From positions 186,001 to 250,000 of the forward strand of contig NZ_JAPKND010000001.1 of the NCBI RefSeq assembly GCF_026344035.1: 64,000 bases of DNA, read 5' to 3'. The position numbers and the translations under genes were made by a program. The DNA is from Alcaligenes endophyticus. GTDB lineage: Bacteria > Pseudomonadota > Gammaproteobacteria > Burkholderiales > Burkholderiaceae_B. Below the pieces are notes generated by a model, which was given only the letters and a program-made list of their open reading frames with translations, was not told where the DNA came from and did not search any database. Positions within the stretch are counted from its first letter, which is position 1, and the number at the start of each line of letters is the position of its first letter. Of this stretch, positions 30,928 through 39,787 are shown one piece after another.

Positions 30928-31443
30928 ATGCAGCATAAATTAAATCAGCCTCCCGCTATGTCACGCGCATTTAAGCAGGCTATCTATCAAGTACACAGCC
31001 CAGTTGACCTAGTAGAACTACGAATAGGGAAAGTGTCTGGTAGCTTGCGCAAACACATGCAAGCTTTAGGTATTAAACATGCCGCTATTATCAGCGCTTA
31101 CAATCCTCAAGCACAACTAACCGGTGACAACTTAAATCGTCACGCTCATAGCACTCTCTTGCAAGCAGTTGAAGCACTACAGCTACCGTGGTGGCCCGCT
31201 GTTAACATCGACCCCAGTGGAGGCTGGCCTGCTGAGCCTAGTATTATGATCTTGGGGATCACTGTAGACCAAGCTCGTTGGCTGGCAAGACGATTTAGAC
31301 AATTAGCCTTTGTGAGCATAGGGCCACGCGCCGTACCCAAGCTAAACTTCGTCCAGCAACATATGCCTAGTTTTAGCAAAAAGAATGCCGCCCTCCCGCA
31401 AACTGAAACAGCAGTGCCCCTAGTGAACGCACTGAAACACTAG
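30928..31443 (+). CDS. DUF3293 domain protein
   Basis: 171 residues, starting behind GGGAGG. The segments AIISAYNPQAQLTGDNLNRHAHSTLLQAVE, NIDPSGGWPAEPSIMILGITVDQARWLARRFRQLAFVSIG correspond to the DUF3293 family, small cytoplasmic proteins without known function. No signal peptide or membrane helix. It is separate from the RND pump by 68 bases that contain an inverted repeat. The family has no assigned biochemical role. Confidence 0.8.
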   Translation: MQHKLNQPPAMSRAFKQAIYQVHSPVDLVELRIGKVSGSLRKHMQALGIKHAAIISAYNPQAQLTGDNLNRHAHSTLLQAVEALQLPWWPAVNIDPSGGWPAEPSIMILGITVDQARWLARRFRQLAFVSIGPRAVPKLNFVQQHMPSFSKKNAALPQTETAVPLVNALKH

Positions 31444-31814
31444 ATGGGCGTGCGCTAAACAAAACACAACACCTATTAGTAATTGAGGCTGGCCATCAGT
31501 CTCCTTAGGCTAAGGCATTCTCGTACAACATTACATTCAGAGCCCTCTATACAAACTCCTTAGAAAGACTTCCATGCCTACTACGAAGTCGTTTTATTCA
31601 CAACACAGCATCACAGAAACATTTAGACACGCTAATTAAAGTAACCATTTGATACTGCCATTTAGGCACACTTAAAAGGTAAATAGTGGAAATTAGCCTA
31701 ATCCATTGATTTCATTTCGTAACAAAGAATAAAACTGTCGTGTCGATCGCGTTTCTTTTTTTGTCATTCGACGGTGGCCTACATAGCATGCTTCTTATCG
31801 TCTAAGGAGCACCT
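31444..31814. other. A+T-rich intergenic region upstream of bioB
   Basis: 371 bases without a convincing frame. I looked for a BirA-type biotin operator (long dyad of TTGT and ACAA arms) and did not find one. The short palindrome CCTTAGGCTAAGG lies near 31502. The 3' end supplies the bioB ribosome site AAGGAG. Confidence 0.5.
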
Positions 31815-32834
31815 ATGCATCTGCCTACTAATAATTGGACAATCAATAAAGTCCTAGCGCTTTACGAGCTACCGTTTATGGATCTACTGTGGCAAGCTCA
31901 AACTGTTCACCGCAGTAATCACCCCGCCAATCACGTGCAGTTATCTAGCCTGTTATCCATCAAAACAGGAGCCTGCCCAGAAGATTGCGCCTATTGCCCT
32001 CAATCTTCTAAACATAATACTGAACTAGAACAAGAGCCACTACTGGATCTACCTACTGTGTTGCAAGCCGCTCAACAGGCAAAAGAACAGGGAGCCAGTA
32101 GATTCTGTATGGGGGCTGCGTGGCGCTCACCCACCGAGCACCAATTAGATCAAGTGATTGAAATGGTTAGCGCCGTAAAAAATATGGGGCTAGAAACCTG
32201 CGTTACGCTAGGTATGCTAAAAGACGGACAAGCTGAACGACTCAAAGCCGCCGGTTTGGATTACTACAACCACAACCTTGATACATCCCCTGAGTTCTAT
32301 GGGCAGATCATCAGTACCCGAACCTATCAAGACAGATTAGAGACACTGGAGCGCGTGCGTGATGCTGGGCTCAATACCTGTTGCGGTGGTATCTTGGGAA
32401 TGGGAGAAACGCGGCGTCAACGGGCCGGATTGTTAAGCCAATTGGCAAACCTACAACCTTACCCTGAGTCTGTCCCTATCAATCAACTGGTCAAAGTTCC
32501 TGGTACACCACTGGCGGAAACAGAAGACTTAGATCCTTTTGAGTTTGTACGTACTATTGCCGTTGCCCGTATCCTGATGCCAAAAGCCGTTATTCGTCTC
32601 TCAGCAGGCCGTGAAAACATGGACGACAGTACACAAGCACTGTGTTTTTTGGCTGGAGCCAGCTCTATTTTTTATGGCGAGCAACTGCTCACTACCGCCA
32701 ATCCACAATTTAGTGCCGATCAAGCGCTCTTCCAGCGACTGGGTCTACACTCTCAGACTACGTTGGAAAAAGACACACCCCCCACTGCCCCAGCGCGCCC
32801 CAGCACTTATCAGGCCGCGCTAGAAACTCTTTAA
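31815..32834 (+). CDS. bioB: biotin synthase
   Basis: Radical-SAM enzyme that inserts sulfur into dethiobiotin. 339 residues, with ribosome site AAGGAG seven bases before the ATG. The cluster motif CPEDCAYC sits near residue 55, and [25 protein letters not shown] (ligand cysteine of the second cluster), and RLSAGRENM (conserved arginine ligand) are all present. No bioA, bioD, bioF or bioC is next to it. A DMT-family transporter follows nine bases later. Confidence 0.97.
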   Translation: MHLPTNNWTINKVLALYELPFMDLLWQAQTVHRSNHPANHVQLSSLLSIKTGACPEDCAYCPQSSKHNTELEQEPLLDLPTVLQAAQQAKEQGASRFCMGAAWRSPTEHQLDQVIEMVSAVKNMGLETCVTLGMLKDGQAERLKAAGLDYYNHNLDTSPEFYGQIISTRTYQDRLETLERVRDAGLNTCCGGILGMGETRRQRAGLLSQLANLQPYPESVPINQLVKVPGTPLAETEDLDPFEFVRTIAVARILMPKAVIRLSAGRENMDDSTQALCFLAGASSIFYGEQLLTTANPQFSADQALFQRLGLHSQTTLEKDTPPTAPARPSTYQAALETL

Positions 32835-32843
32835 GCATTTATT

Positions 32844-33692
32844 ATGTTTACACTCATTAGCAGTATCAGTTGCAGTGTTGCGGTCTCCATCTTGCTGAAA
32901 ATCGCTCGACAACGCAATATTGACGTGGCTCAAGCCATTGCAGTGAACTACCTGGTTGCTGTCAGCCTAGCTATGTTTTTACTCAAAGCAGAGCCCCTCT
33001 CGTTATTTCAACCAGCTACTCCGTGGTGGATACTCATTGCCTTAGGCGTTTTACTGCCCAGCATCTTTCTTGCCATGGCCGCCGCAGTTAAACATGCAGG
33101 AATCGTTCTAAGCGATGCAGCTCAACGCCTGTCACTATTTATTCCTCTTATCGCCTCATTTGTCTTATTTGGCGAAGCTTTGGGAACACAAAAGCTCACA
33201 GGGATTGCCCTAGCATTGTGTGCTTTGTTACTGCTGCTACACAAATCCTCGCAACACGAACAGACAGGCCACACTAAGGCCGGCGTAATGAGCTTACTGC
33301 TGGTATGGGTAGGCTACGGGGTCATTGATATTTTATTCAAGCAGTTATCTAAAAGTGGAGCCGCTTTCCCCAGTAGCTTAGCCTTGACTTTTAGTCTAGC
33401 TGGCGTGCTCATGTTTGCCTACTTGCTTTATAAGCGTACCCAGTGGAACCAACAAAGCCTATTTGCTGGCCTAGTGCTAGGATTGTTGAACTTTGGCAAT
33501 ATTTACTTTTATATCCGAGCTCACCAAACCTACCCAGAGAATCCAACATTGGTGTTTTCAGCCATGAATATTGGGGTGATTTCTTTAGGCGCTTTAGTGG
33601 GAGCGGGCTTTTTCAAAGAGAAACTCTCGATCGCCAATATCATTGGTGTCGTCTTAGCAGTAGTCGCCGTATTAGCGCTTATTCCGCGCTAA
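32844..33692 (+). CDS. DMT superfamily (EamA-like) transporter
   Basis: 282 residues forming about ten hydrophobic segments, with the pseudo-repeat of EamA proteins. Typical features are FLAMAAAVKHAGIVLSDAAQRLSLFIPLIASFVLFGEALGTQKLTGIAL in the first half and VISLGALVGAGFFKEKLSIANIIGVVLAVVAVLALI at the end. It begins nine bases after bioB and is surely cotranscribed. E. coli YigM, a biotin importer, is of the same superfamily, so transport of biotin or a precursor is a reasonable but untested idea. Confidence 0.82.
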   Translation: MFTLISSISCSVAVSILLKIARQRNIDVAQAIAVNYLVAVSLAMFLLKAEPLSLFQPATPWWILIALGVLLPSIFLAMAAAVKHAGIVLSDAAQRLSLFIPLIASFVLFGEALGTQKLTGIALALCALLLLLHKSSQHEQTGHTKAGVMSLLLVWVGYGVIDILFKQLSKSGAAFPSSLALTFSLAGVLMFAYLLYKRTQWNQQSLFAGLVLGLLNFGNIYFYIRAHQTYPENPTLVFSAMNIGVISLGALVGAGFFKEKLSIANIIGVVLAVVAVLALIPR

Positions 33693-33877
33693 TAGCACGG
33701 CAAATCGGTGGCTTTCTTCATAGCGGATCAACGGTGGTTGGGCCGCTGCAAAACCACTGAAACCCACAGCAATATAGGTTTTTTGGTGTTAACTATCGTC
33801 CGCGTTCCTATACCGCTTGAATGGGCTAGCTACTAGAACGAAAGCCCATTAACTTGGCTGCAAACTAGGTCTGGTTT

Positions 33878-35275
33878 TTACTCAGTCTTTATTTTCTCTT
33901 CAGGCGTGACAGCCGCAATATTTTCGACAGGCGGCTCGGGCATCTCTGCATGCTCGTCCGCTATCGCCTGCTCTACCGCCGCCAGCCTTTCCTCCAACGG
34001 AGGAAGGTCGTCAAAAACAGGGTCATGTGAAACGTCAGAGACTATGTCTACCCTAGGATCCAGTGCCACGGCAGCGGCAGAACTCTGTAAGCTGTCGGGC
34101 ATAGGTACATAATTCGTTGGTGCATCTTGACTTAGGTGGTCACCCAATATTTTTTGTGGACGTACCAGCAAAATTAATGCTAAGCCACAAGCCGCCACAA
34201 ACACATAGAACCAACCGTTGCTTAAATAGCTCATGAGAAGGCCTGCCAGCAAGGGGCCCGTACAAGCCCCTAAGCCATATACCATATATAAAATGGCGCT
34301 TAAGCCGACGCGACGATCGGGATCAACGTTATCGTTCGCAAAAGCTGCTCCTAAGGGATAAAGCGTAAACTGCAGCACTCCAAACAAAGCAGAAAACACC
34401 AATAATCCCCAATAAGGCACGGTAAGCCAACCCCAAAGCGGTATTGCCAGCGCCAAAACACACGCTGCATTCAACCGAATTAACAACACCCGATTGACTC
34501 TGTCCGCCAACCAACCCACCGGCCATTGTGCTAGCACCCCAGCGGCTACCGATACCGCCACGAACATCGCTGCTTGCTCGTTACTTAAGTTAACGCGTAC
34601 GGCGTACACCGGGGCTAAACCATAAAAAGCACCGGTGAGCATACCCGCCACTAACAACACCATCATGGACAACGGGACACGCTCTAAATAGTACTTAGCA
34701 TTAATAGGCGCAGGTACCTGTAAAGGCGGAATATTACGACGTGTCAGGGCCACAGGCACCAAACTAAAGGCCGAGCAAATCGCCACAAACACTAACGGTT
34801 CAAAATTCAAATAAGGGAAGAAAGTGAGTGATAACTGCCCTAAAACTGTTCCTAAACTAGAAAACACCATGTAAATGGCAAAAATTGTCCCGCGCTGCTG
34901 ATTATCTGTTTGTGCGTTTAGCCAGCTCTCTATGCCCATAAACTGCACAACCATGGCAGCCCCGGCCAGGAAACGCAAAATGAGCCACACCCACATAGGG
35001 CTAATCAATATCTGGGCCAACACACAGATCGTAACAATGGCGGCGCTGGCGGTATAAGCACGTATATGCCCCACACTCATAATCAGCCTGTGCCCCATTC
35101 GAGCACCAAACACCAACCCCAGGTAATACACCGCAATCAGACCGCCCACCCACACCTCAGATACTGAGATGGCCGTCAAACGTACACCCATATAGGTGTT
35201 AAATAGGCCCGAACTCATCAACAACACGAGGGTGGCGAAATAAAGCGAAGAAAAACCCCGTATGGATACAGACAT
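33878..35275 (-). CDS. MFS transporter (YcaD-like)
   Basis: 465 residues with twelve predicted helices and an acidic cytoplasmic C-terminal tail of about 80 residues (after LLVRPQKI). FGARMGHRLIMSVGHIRAY and GWLADRVNRVLLIR are the MFS loop 2-3 and 8-9 motifs. The helix arrangement and MGIESWLNAQTDNQQRGTIFAIYMVFSSLGTVLGQL resemble the YcaD/major-facilitator subgroup of unknown substrate. Ribosome site AAGG nine bases upstream. It lies between bioB-EamA (convergent) and the peroxiredoxin (same strand). Confidence 0.87.
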   Translation of the reverse strand: MSVSIRGFSSLYFATLVLLMSSGLFNTYMGVRLTAISVSEVWVGGLIAVYYLGLVFGARMGHRLIMSVGHIRAYTASAAIVTICVLAQILISPMWVWLILRFLAGAAMVVQFMGIESWLNAQTDNQQRGTIFAIYMVFSSLGTVLGQLSLTFFPYLNFEPLVFVAICSAFSLVPVALTRRNIPPLQVPAPINAKYYLERVPLSMMVLLVAGMLTGAFYGLAPVYAVRVNLSNEQAAMFVAVSVAAGVLAQWPVGWLADRVNRVLLIRLNAACVLALAIPLWGWLTVPYWGLLVFSALFGVLQFTLYPLGAAFANDNVDPDRRVGLSAILYMVYGLGACTGPLLAGLLMSYLSNGWFYVFVAACGLALILLVRPQKILGDHLSQDAPTNYVPMPDSLQSSAAAVALDPRVDIVSDVSHDPVFDDLPPLEERLAAVEQAIADEHAEMPEPPVENIAAVTPEEKIKTE

Positions 35276-35364
35276 AGATCAACCTTGGGCAGAGACAAAC
35301 AGGCCGGCACGTAGCCGGCTCTGCAACAAACGGTGGTATTAGGCCATATAGGCCTATTAGTAGT

Positions 35365-35874
35365 TTACGCTTTTACTTGTGCAAGCAAAGTAGCAGCGTC
35401 ACTTTTGTCTAGTCCACCGCCATCATCAATATTGAGAGACGTTACCACACCGTCATCCAACAAGGCGGAGAAACGTTTGCAACGCACGCCTAAACCTTTG
35501 GAGCTTAGGTCAAACTCTAGTCCTAGCTTACGAGTCCAGTCAGCGCTGCCATCGGCCAACAAACGAATTTTTCCATTGACGTTTTGGCTGCGGCCCCATG
35601 CGCCCATAACGAAGGCGTCATTGACGGCAACGCACCAAATCTCATCGACGCCCGCAGCTTTAAACTCATCTGCTTTAGCTAAAAAGCCAGGTAAATGCTG
35701 TTCAGAGCAAGTAGGAGTAAAAGCGCCCGGTACGGCAAAAACAGCTATTTTTTTACCTTTGACCAGATCTGAGACCTGAAATGTATTTGGCCCTACTGCA
35801 CAGGTATCAGTAGCCGTCTCGATGTATTCACCCAGGCTAGCATCAGGTACGTGATCACCAACTTTGATAGACAT
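35365..35874 (-). CDS. peroxiredoxin (Prx5 type)
   Basis: Thiol peroxidase of 169 residues. The active site is VPGAFTPTCSEQHLPGF with the peroxidatic cysteine near residue 57; VNDAFVMGAWG and RKLGLEFDLSSKGLGVRCKRFSALLDDGVV match the Prx5 family. A second cysteine at GVRCKR could resolve the disulfide. GGAGA nine bases before the ATG. Monocistronic, divergent from moaC. Confidence 0.94.
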   Translation of the reverse strand: MSIKVGDHVPDASLGEYIETATDTCAVGPNTFQVSDLVKGKKIAVFAVPGAFTPTCSEQHLPGFLAKADEFKAAGVDEIWCVAVNDAFVMGAWGRSQNVNGKIRLLADGSADWTRKLGLEFDLSSKGLGVRCKRFSALLDDGVVTSLNIDDGGGLDKSDAATLLAQVKA

Positions 35875-36140
35875 ATGGTCTCCATGTCAAATAATAAAGC
35901 TGCTATGCAGCGACTTCCAAAACCATATGATACCGATAAGCCGCTCGACACCAAAGTGCCCGACGGTAGCGATATATATAAAAATGTGTCGTGCTAGCAA
36001 AAAAGGGGTCGAACAAATTTTCTACCCCTTTACTGATACCACAGAAATGATGAATGAGGTATTACACCCCCCCCCTCAGTCGGGCTGTATATAATATTAA
36101 GCGTAAAATACTTAGCCCAACGACCTTACCAGGAGACACG

Positions 36141-36653
36141 ATGAGTTCTGCTCCCAGCACTACTTCCGAACCAGACTTACAACTCAGCCATCTTGACGAG
36201 CATGGCCAAGTGCGCATGGTGGATGTGAGCGGTAAGGCCCTAAGCAGCCGTAGTGCTACGGCTATCTGTACGGTACGACTTAGCGCAGCCGCCTTTGACT
36301 TGCTGGATGCCAAAAAAAATGCCAAAGGTGAAGTGCTTAATACGGCCCGTGTGGCAGGCGTGCTTGCTGCCAAGCGTTGCGCTGAGCTCATTCCTATGTG
36401 CCATAGCCTGCCCCTCGACTTTATTGGTATAGAGTTTAGTAGCGATACCGAACAAAAAGTCATTCATATCACAGCCACATGCAAGACTCGCTATACCACT
36501 GGCGTAGAAATGGAAGCCATGACTGCTTGCAATATTGCGGCATTAACTATTTACGATATGTGTAAAGCGGCCGATAAAGGCATCGTGATAGAGCAATCTA
36601 GACTGCTCGAAAAAACAGGCGGTAAAAGTGGCACTTGGCGCGCAACCCTCTAA
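36141..36653 (+). CDS. moaC: cyclic pyranopterin monophosphate synthase MoaC
   Basis: Second enzyme of molybdopterin synthesis, turning 3',8-cH2GTP to cPMP. ATG 36141 follows AGGAGA at the proper distance and gives 170 residues; a longer frame from 36054 is spurious. Conserved segments: MVDVSGKALSSRSATA, KRCAELIPMCHSLPLDFIGIEF and TGVEMEAMTACNIAALTIYDMCKAADKG. First gene of the plus-strand moa cluster. Confidence 0.97.
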   Translation: MSSAPSTTSEPDLQLSHLDEHGQVRMVDVSGKALSSRSATAICTVRLSAAAFDLLDAKKNAKGEVLNTARVAGVLAAKRCAELIPMCHSLPLDFIGIEFSSDTEQKVIHITATCKTRYTTGVEMEAMTACNIAALTIYDMCKAADKGIVIEQSRLLEKTGGKSGTWRATL

Positions 36654-36683
36654 CCCCTTTATCTGGTGCAACTGGAGACCCTA

Positions 36684-36935
36684 ATGAACAAACAAATCAC
36701 CGTGTTGTACTTTGCTCAGATTGCGGAACAACTTGGCATACGCCAAGAGTCTTGGGACTGGCCCGAGAACGCTAACGTTGATCAATGGCTGCAAAACTTA
36801 TATCAGCGCCATCCTATCACTGCCACGATACGTGGTCGCTTGAAGGTGGCGGTCAATCAGCAATATGCCAACGCGCACACCCTAATCCAGGCGGGCGACG
36901 AGGTCGCTGTGTTTGAGCCCGTCACCGGAGGATAA
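36684..36935 (+). CDS. moaD: molybdopterin synthase sulfur carrier subunit MoaD
   Basis: 83-residue ubiquitin-like protein ending in VTGG, the C-terminal Gly-Gly that is thiocarboxylated. ATG 36684 has GGAGA upstream; an earlier start at 36666 is unlikely. It delivers sulfur to MoaE, whose gene starts four bases after its stop. Confidence 0.95.
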   Translation: MNKQITVLYFAQIAEQLGIRQESWDWPENANVDQWLQNLYQRHPITATIRGRLKVAVNQQYANAHTLIQAGDEVAVFEPVTGG

Positions 36936-36938
36936 TTT

Positions 36939-37400
36939 ATGAGTTTGGTACGCATACAAACAGAGGACTTCGATTCTGGCTTACTTAACCAGCATTTGCG
37001 GCAACTGAGTGCCGGACGCGCTGGCGCACAAGTAAGCTTTATCGGCTACGTGCGTGACCACGCCGAACACATGCAAACAGCCAGTCTTTATCTGGAGCAT
37101 TATCCTGGCATGTGCGAGCGCGAAATACATGCGCTTTGCGCTCACGCAAAGCAACGCTGGGACATTCTTGATACTGTAGTGGTACATCGAGTTGGTGAGC
37201 TTCAGCTTACCGATCAAATTGTGTATGTGGGGGTGAGCAGCGCACATCGCTCAGCTGCCTTTCATGCGTGCGAGTTCATTATGGATACACTGAAAACACA
37301 GGCACCTTTCTGGAAACGCGAAACTCTCAAAGACGGTCAACAGTTCTGGGTTGAACAGCGTGATAGCGATGCAGAAAAAACGGCCTATTGGTTGGCCTAA
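36939..37400 (+). CDS. moaE: molybdopterin synthase catalytic subunit MoaE
   Basis: 153 residues. VSFIGYVRDHAE, LEHYPGMCEREI and the catalytic-lysine region FWKRETLKDGQQFWVEQ are diagnostic. With MoaD it converts cPMP into molybdopterin. GGAGG seven bases upstream lies within the end of moaD, so expression is coupled. Confidence 0.96.
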   Translation: MSLVRIQTEDFDSGLLNQHLRQLSAGRAGAQVSFIGYVRDHAEHMQTASLYLEHYPGMCEREIHALCAHAKQRWDILDTVVVHRVGELQLTDQIVYVGVSSAHRSAAFHACEFIMDTLKTQAPFWKRETLKDGQQFWVEQRDSDAEKTAYWLA

Positions 37401-37418
37401 ATACAAGCGAGTTTCATT

Positions 37419-37937
37419 ATGGCTAAAGCAAAAACTGATCTCCCCCCCGCACGTCTCAACATCGCCGTACTAACCGTTTCAGATAAACGTACAGCCGCCG
37501 ATGACACAGCGGGCGACTACCTACACGAGCAACTTCTCACCGCTGGTCATCACTGTCTACAGCGTGCCATTAGCCCCGACAATCTATATGAGCTAAGACG
37601 CGTACTGAGCAATTGGATTTGTGACGATCAATTGCACGTCATTATCACAAATGGTGGCACTGGTTTCAGTCATAATAAGTCCACGATTGCTGCCGTTAGC
37701 CCTTTGTTAGATCATTCTATACGAGGCTTCGGTGAACTCTTTCGCCAGCTCTCTTATGCCCAAGTGGGCAGTGCCGCACTACAGTCTGATGCACTTGCGG
37801 GAACGGCCAATGGCAAATTTATTTTTTGTCTTCCTGGATCGCCCAAAGCCTGCCAACTTGCATGGGAAAGCATTTTGCACGAACAGCTCAACAGCACCTA
37901 CCGTCCTTGCAACTTTGCCTCTCACTTTGTTGCCTAA
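37419..37937 (+). CDS. moaB: molybdenum cofactor biosynthesis protein MoaB
   Basis: MoaB/Mog-type protein that adenylylates molybdopterin. 172 residues with TVSDKRTAADDTAGDYL at the start, NGGTG near residue 87, FGELFRQLSYAQVGSAALQSDALAG, and the C-terminal FCLPGSPKACQLAW. The segment after GGTG reads FSHNKST, whereas most relatives have T-x-R-D-x-T there, a small divergence in the substrate loop. Part of moaC-D-E-B-moeA. Confidence 0.93.
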   Translation: MAKAKTDLPPARLNIAVLTVSDKRTAADDTAGDYLHEQLLTAGHHCLQRAISPDNLYELRRVLSNWICDDQLHVIITNGGTGFSHNKSTIAAVSPLLDHSIRGFGELFRQLSYAQVGSAALQSDALAGTANGKFIFCLPGSPKACQLAWESILHEQLNSTYRPCNFASHFVA

Positions 37938-37961
37938 GACTCACTTACTACACTGGCTTAC

Positions 37962-39167
37962 ATGATTGATTTTGATCTTGCTCAGGCTCGCCTAACCGAC
38001 GCAGGCACAGCCCCTAAGCAGCACGAAACTTGCTCTCTTACCCTTGCTCTTGGCCGCGTGCTAGCACAAGATATTATTACTCGGCTAGATATGCCGCCGG
38101 CCGATAACAGTGCCATGGATGGATACGCGGTATGTTGGGAAGACTTACAAGCCAGCGCTAGCCTTCCTATTCAAGCACGCGTTTACGCTGGTGATGTCCC
38201 ACCCGCCCTGATCCGTGGACAAGCCATACGAATCTTTACCGGCGCACCGATACCTGCCAACGCTGATACAGTCATCATGCAAGAAAACTGTAGCGAGCAA
38301 AACGGGCACGTCCTTATCAATGAGCCCTCGCCTCAAGGCGTCAACATCCGCCGCCGCGGTGAAGATATGCAAGCAGGCCTGCCACTTATTGCTGCAGGAA
38401 CCGTCCTGCACTCTGCCCATATCGCCCAGCTTGCCGCTCAAGGTATTGCCAGCATCACTGTCTATCCTAGGCTCAAGGTAGGCATACTAACCACCGGCGA
38501 TGAGCTTACCGCCCCTGGTTTAGCGCTACCGCCAGGTCATATTTACAACTCTAACGCTGCCATGCTGCAAGCCCAACTAGCCGATCTGGGGGTGCACGAA
38601 ACGGATCACCTGCATGCTAGTGACAGCCTAGAAAGCATACAAAACGCTCTTCAAACACTGAGCACAAACTGTGACATGGTGCTCACTGTAGGTGGCGTGT
38701 CTGTAGGCGATAAAGACTTTGTGAAGCCTGCTATCGAGGCTGCTGGTGGAAAGCTGGATTTATGGAAAGTCAGAATGAAGCCAGGCAAGCCACTGGCTTT
38801 AGCGTATTTGAATAGTAAACCTATGGTGTGCTTACCTGGTAACCCTGTGTCGTCGTATGCTGTGTTTACCTTGATGGTCTCGCCACTTATTCGCGGCCTC
38901 CAAGGGCGACACGAGCGTCATGCGCGCCTTTCTAAAGGGAAAATACAGCTAGATAAGCCATGGTTCAACGAGCGCGAGGACTTTATTCGCGTTCAAGCCA
39001 CTTATGCACCAGACGGTCAACTGCTGTTGCAACCCTTTCGCAATCAGGGCTCGGGAGTCATTAGCTCGCTACCTTGGGCAAGCGGCTTAGCCCGCATGCC
39101 TTCTGGGGTACAAGTACACACCAACACTTTGGTGGATTATTACGACTTCGCCTACTGGCGCCACTAA
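37962..39167 (+). CDS. moeA: molybdopterin molybdenumtransferase MoeA
   Basis: Inserts molybdate into adenylylated molybdopterin. 401 residues. Key segments are MPPADNSAMDGYAV, the FTGAPIPANADTVIMQE stretch, ILTTGDEL, NSNAAMLQAQL, TVGGVSVGDKDFVKPA and CLPGNPVSSYAVF. It ends with a four-base overlap with the convergent mobA. Confidence 0.96.
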   Translation: MIDFDLAQARLTDAGTAPKQHETCSLTLALGRVLAQDIITRLDMPPADNSAMDGYAVCWEDLQASASLPIQARVYAGDVPPALIRGQAIRIFTGAPIPANADTVIMQENCSEQNGHVLINEPSPQGVNIRRRGEDMQAGLPLIAAGTVLHSAHIAQLAAQGIASITVYPRLKVGILTTGDELTAPGLALPPGHIYNSNAAMLQAQLADLGVHETDHLHASDSLESIQNALQTLSTNCDMVLTVGGVSVGDKDFVKPAIEAAGGKLDLWKVRMKPGKPLALAYLNSKPMVCLPGNPVSSYAVFTLMVSPLIRGLQGRHERHARLSKGKIQLDKPWFNEREDFIRVQATYAPDGQLLLQPFRNQGSGVISSLPWASGLARMPSGVQVHTNTLVDYYDFAYWRH

Positions 39168-39787
39168 ATAGGCTGTCTTTGGCGCAAGGCAAGAATACGC
39201 TCTGCTTGCGCCAAATCTGCCCCTGTATTGACGTTTAAAAATACGCCCTCGTCCAGATCAGCACAATCTACCGCCTGAGCCTGCACCTGCTGTAAAAACA
39301 GCATTACTTTACGCTCACCTTCCAGTACATACTGGCGCACGGTTGGCGCTAAATCCTTATGAATGACCATGCACAACGGATGCATGCGAGCCGCTTGCAC
39401 ATACGCAACACCCGAAGAGCCATGCTGGGCGGCACTCGATAAGCGGGCATACACCGCGCCTGATATCAAAGGCAGGTCTACGGGTGCAACGTAGGCCCAT
39501 TGGTGTGACAAATGCGTCATGCACGTGGCCAAGCCCGCCATCGGACCTTGGTAAACGCCCAAATCCGGCTCATCTGCATGCACTGCGCCATAGACACAAT
39601 ACTCGTTAAGATAACGATTAGCACTAATCAATATTTGCTGAGTATAGGTGTGCAACAGCTGCGCCGTGTGCGCCACCAAGGGCTGCCCAGCCAGTCTCAA
39701 TAAGCCCTTATCGACTTGCCCTGTAGGGTCAAAACGGCTTGCCCGCCCCCCAGCTAAGATAATGCCCGCTGCCGATAATGTCTCCAT
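39164..39787 (-). CDS. mobA: molybdenum cofactor guanylyltransferase MobA
   Basis: Joins GMP to Mo-molybdopterin to give the MGD form used by formate dehydrogenase. 207 residues. The nucleotide loop is ILAGGRASRFDPTGQVDKGLL; most relatives read GGxxxRM with a shorter gap before DKGL, so this loop has a small insertion. GPMAGLATCM and VPVDLPLIS (YVAPVDLPLI) are also present. It overlaps the stop of moaA by one base, hence moaA-mobA are coupled. Confidence 0.93.
   Translation of the reverse strand: METLSAAGIILAGGRASRFDPTGQVDKGLLRLAGQPLVAHTAQLLHTYTQQILISANRYLNEYCVYGAVHADEPDLGVYQGPMAGLATCMTHLSHQWAYVAPVDLPLISGAVYARLSSAAQHGSSGVAYVQAARMHPLCMVIHKDLAPTVRQYVLEGERKVMLFLQQVQAQAVDCADLDEGVFLNVNTGADLAQAERILALRQRQPI

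Noticed and set aside
31444-31814. Biotin operator upstream of bioB
   Set aside because: No BirA-type dyad was found by eye; only an unrelated 13-base palindrome is present.
33820-33850. Hairpin AATGGGCT/AGCCCATT between the DMT and MFS genes as terminator
   Set aside because: A long 15-base loop and no T-tract on either side; not supported as a terminator.
35941-35995. A CGATATAT/ATGTGTCG near-dyad upstream of moaC as another ModE-like operator
   Set aside because: Only six of eight arm positions pair and the half-sites face the other way from the TATGT-N8-ACATA pair, so it does not support the shared-operator idea.
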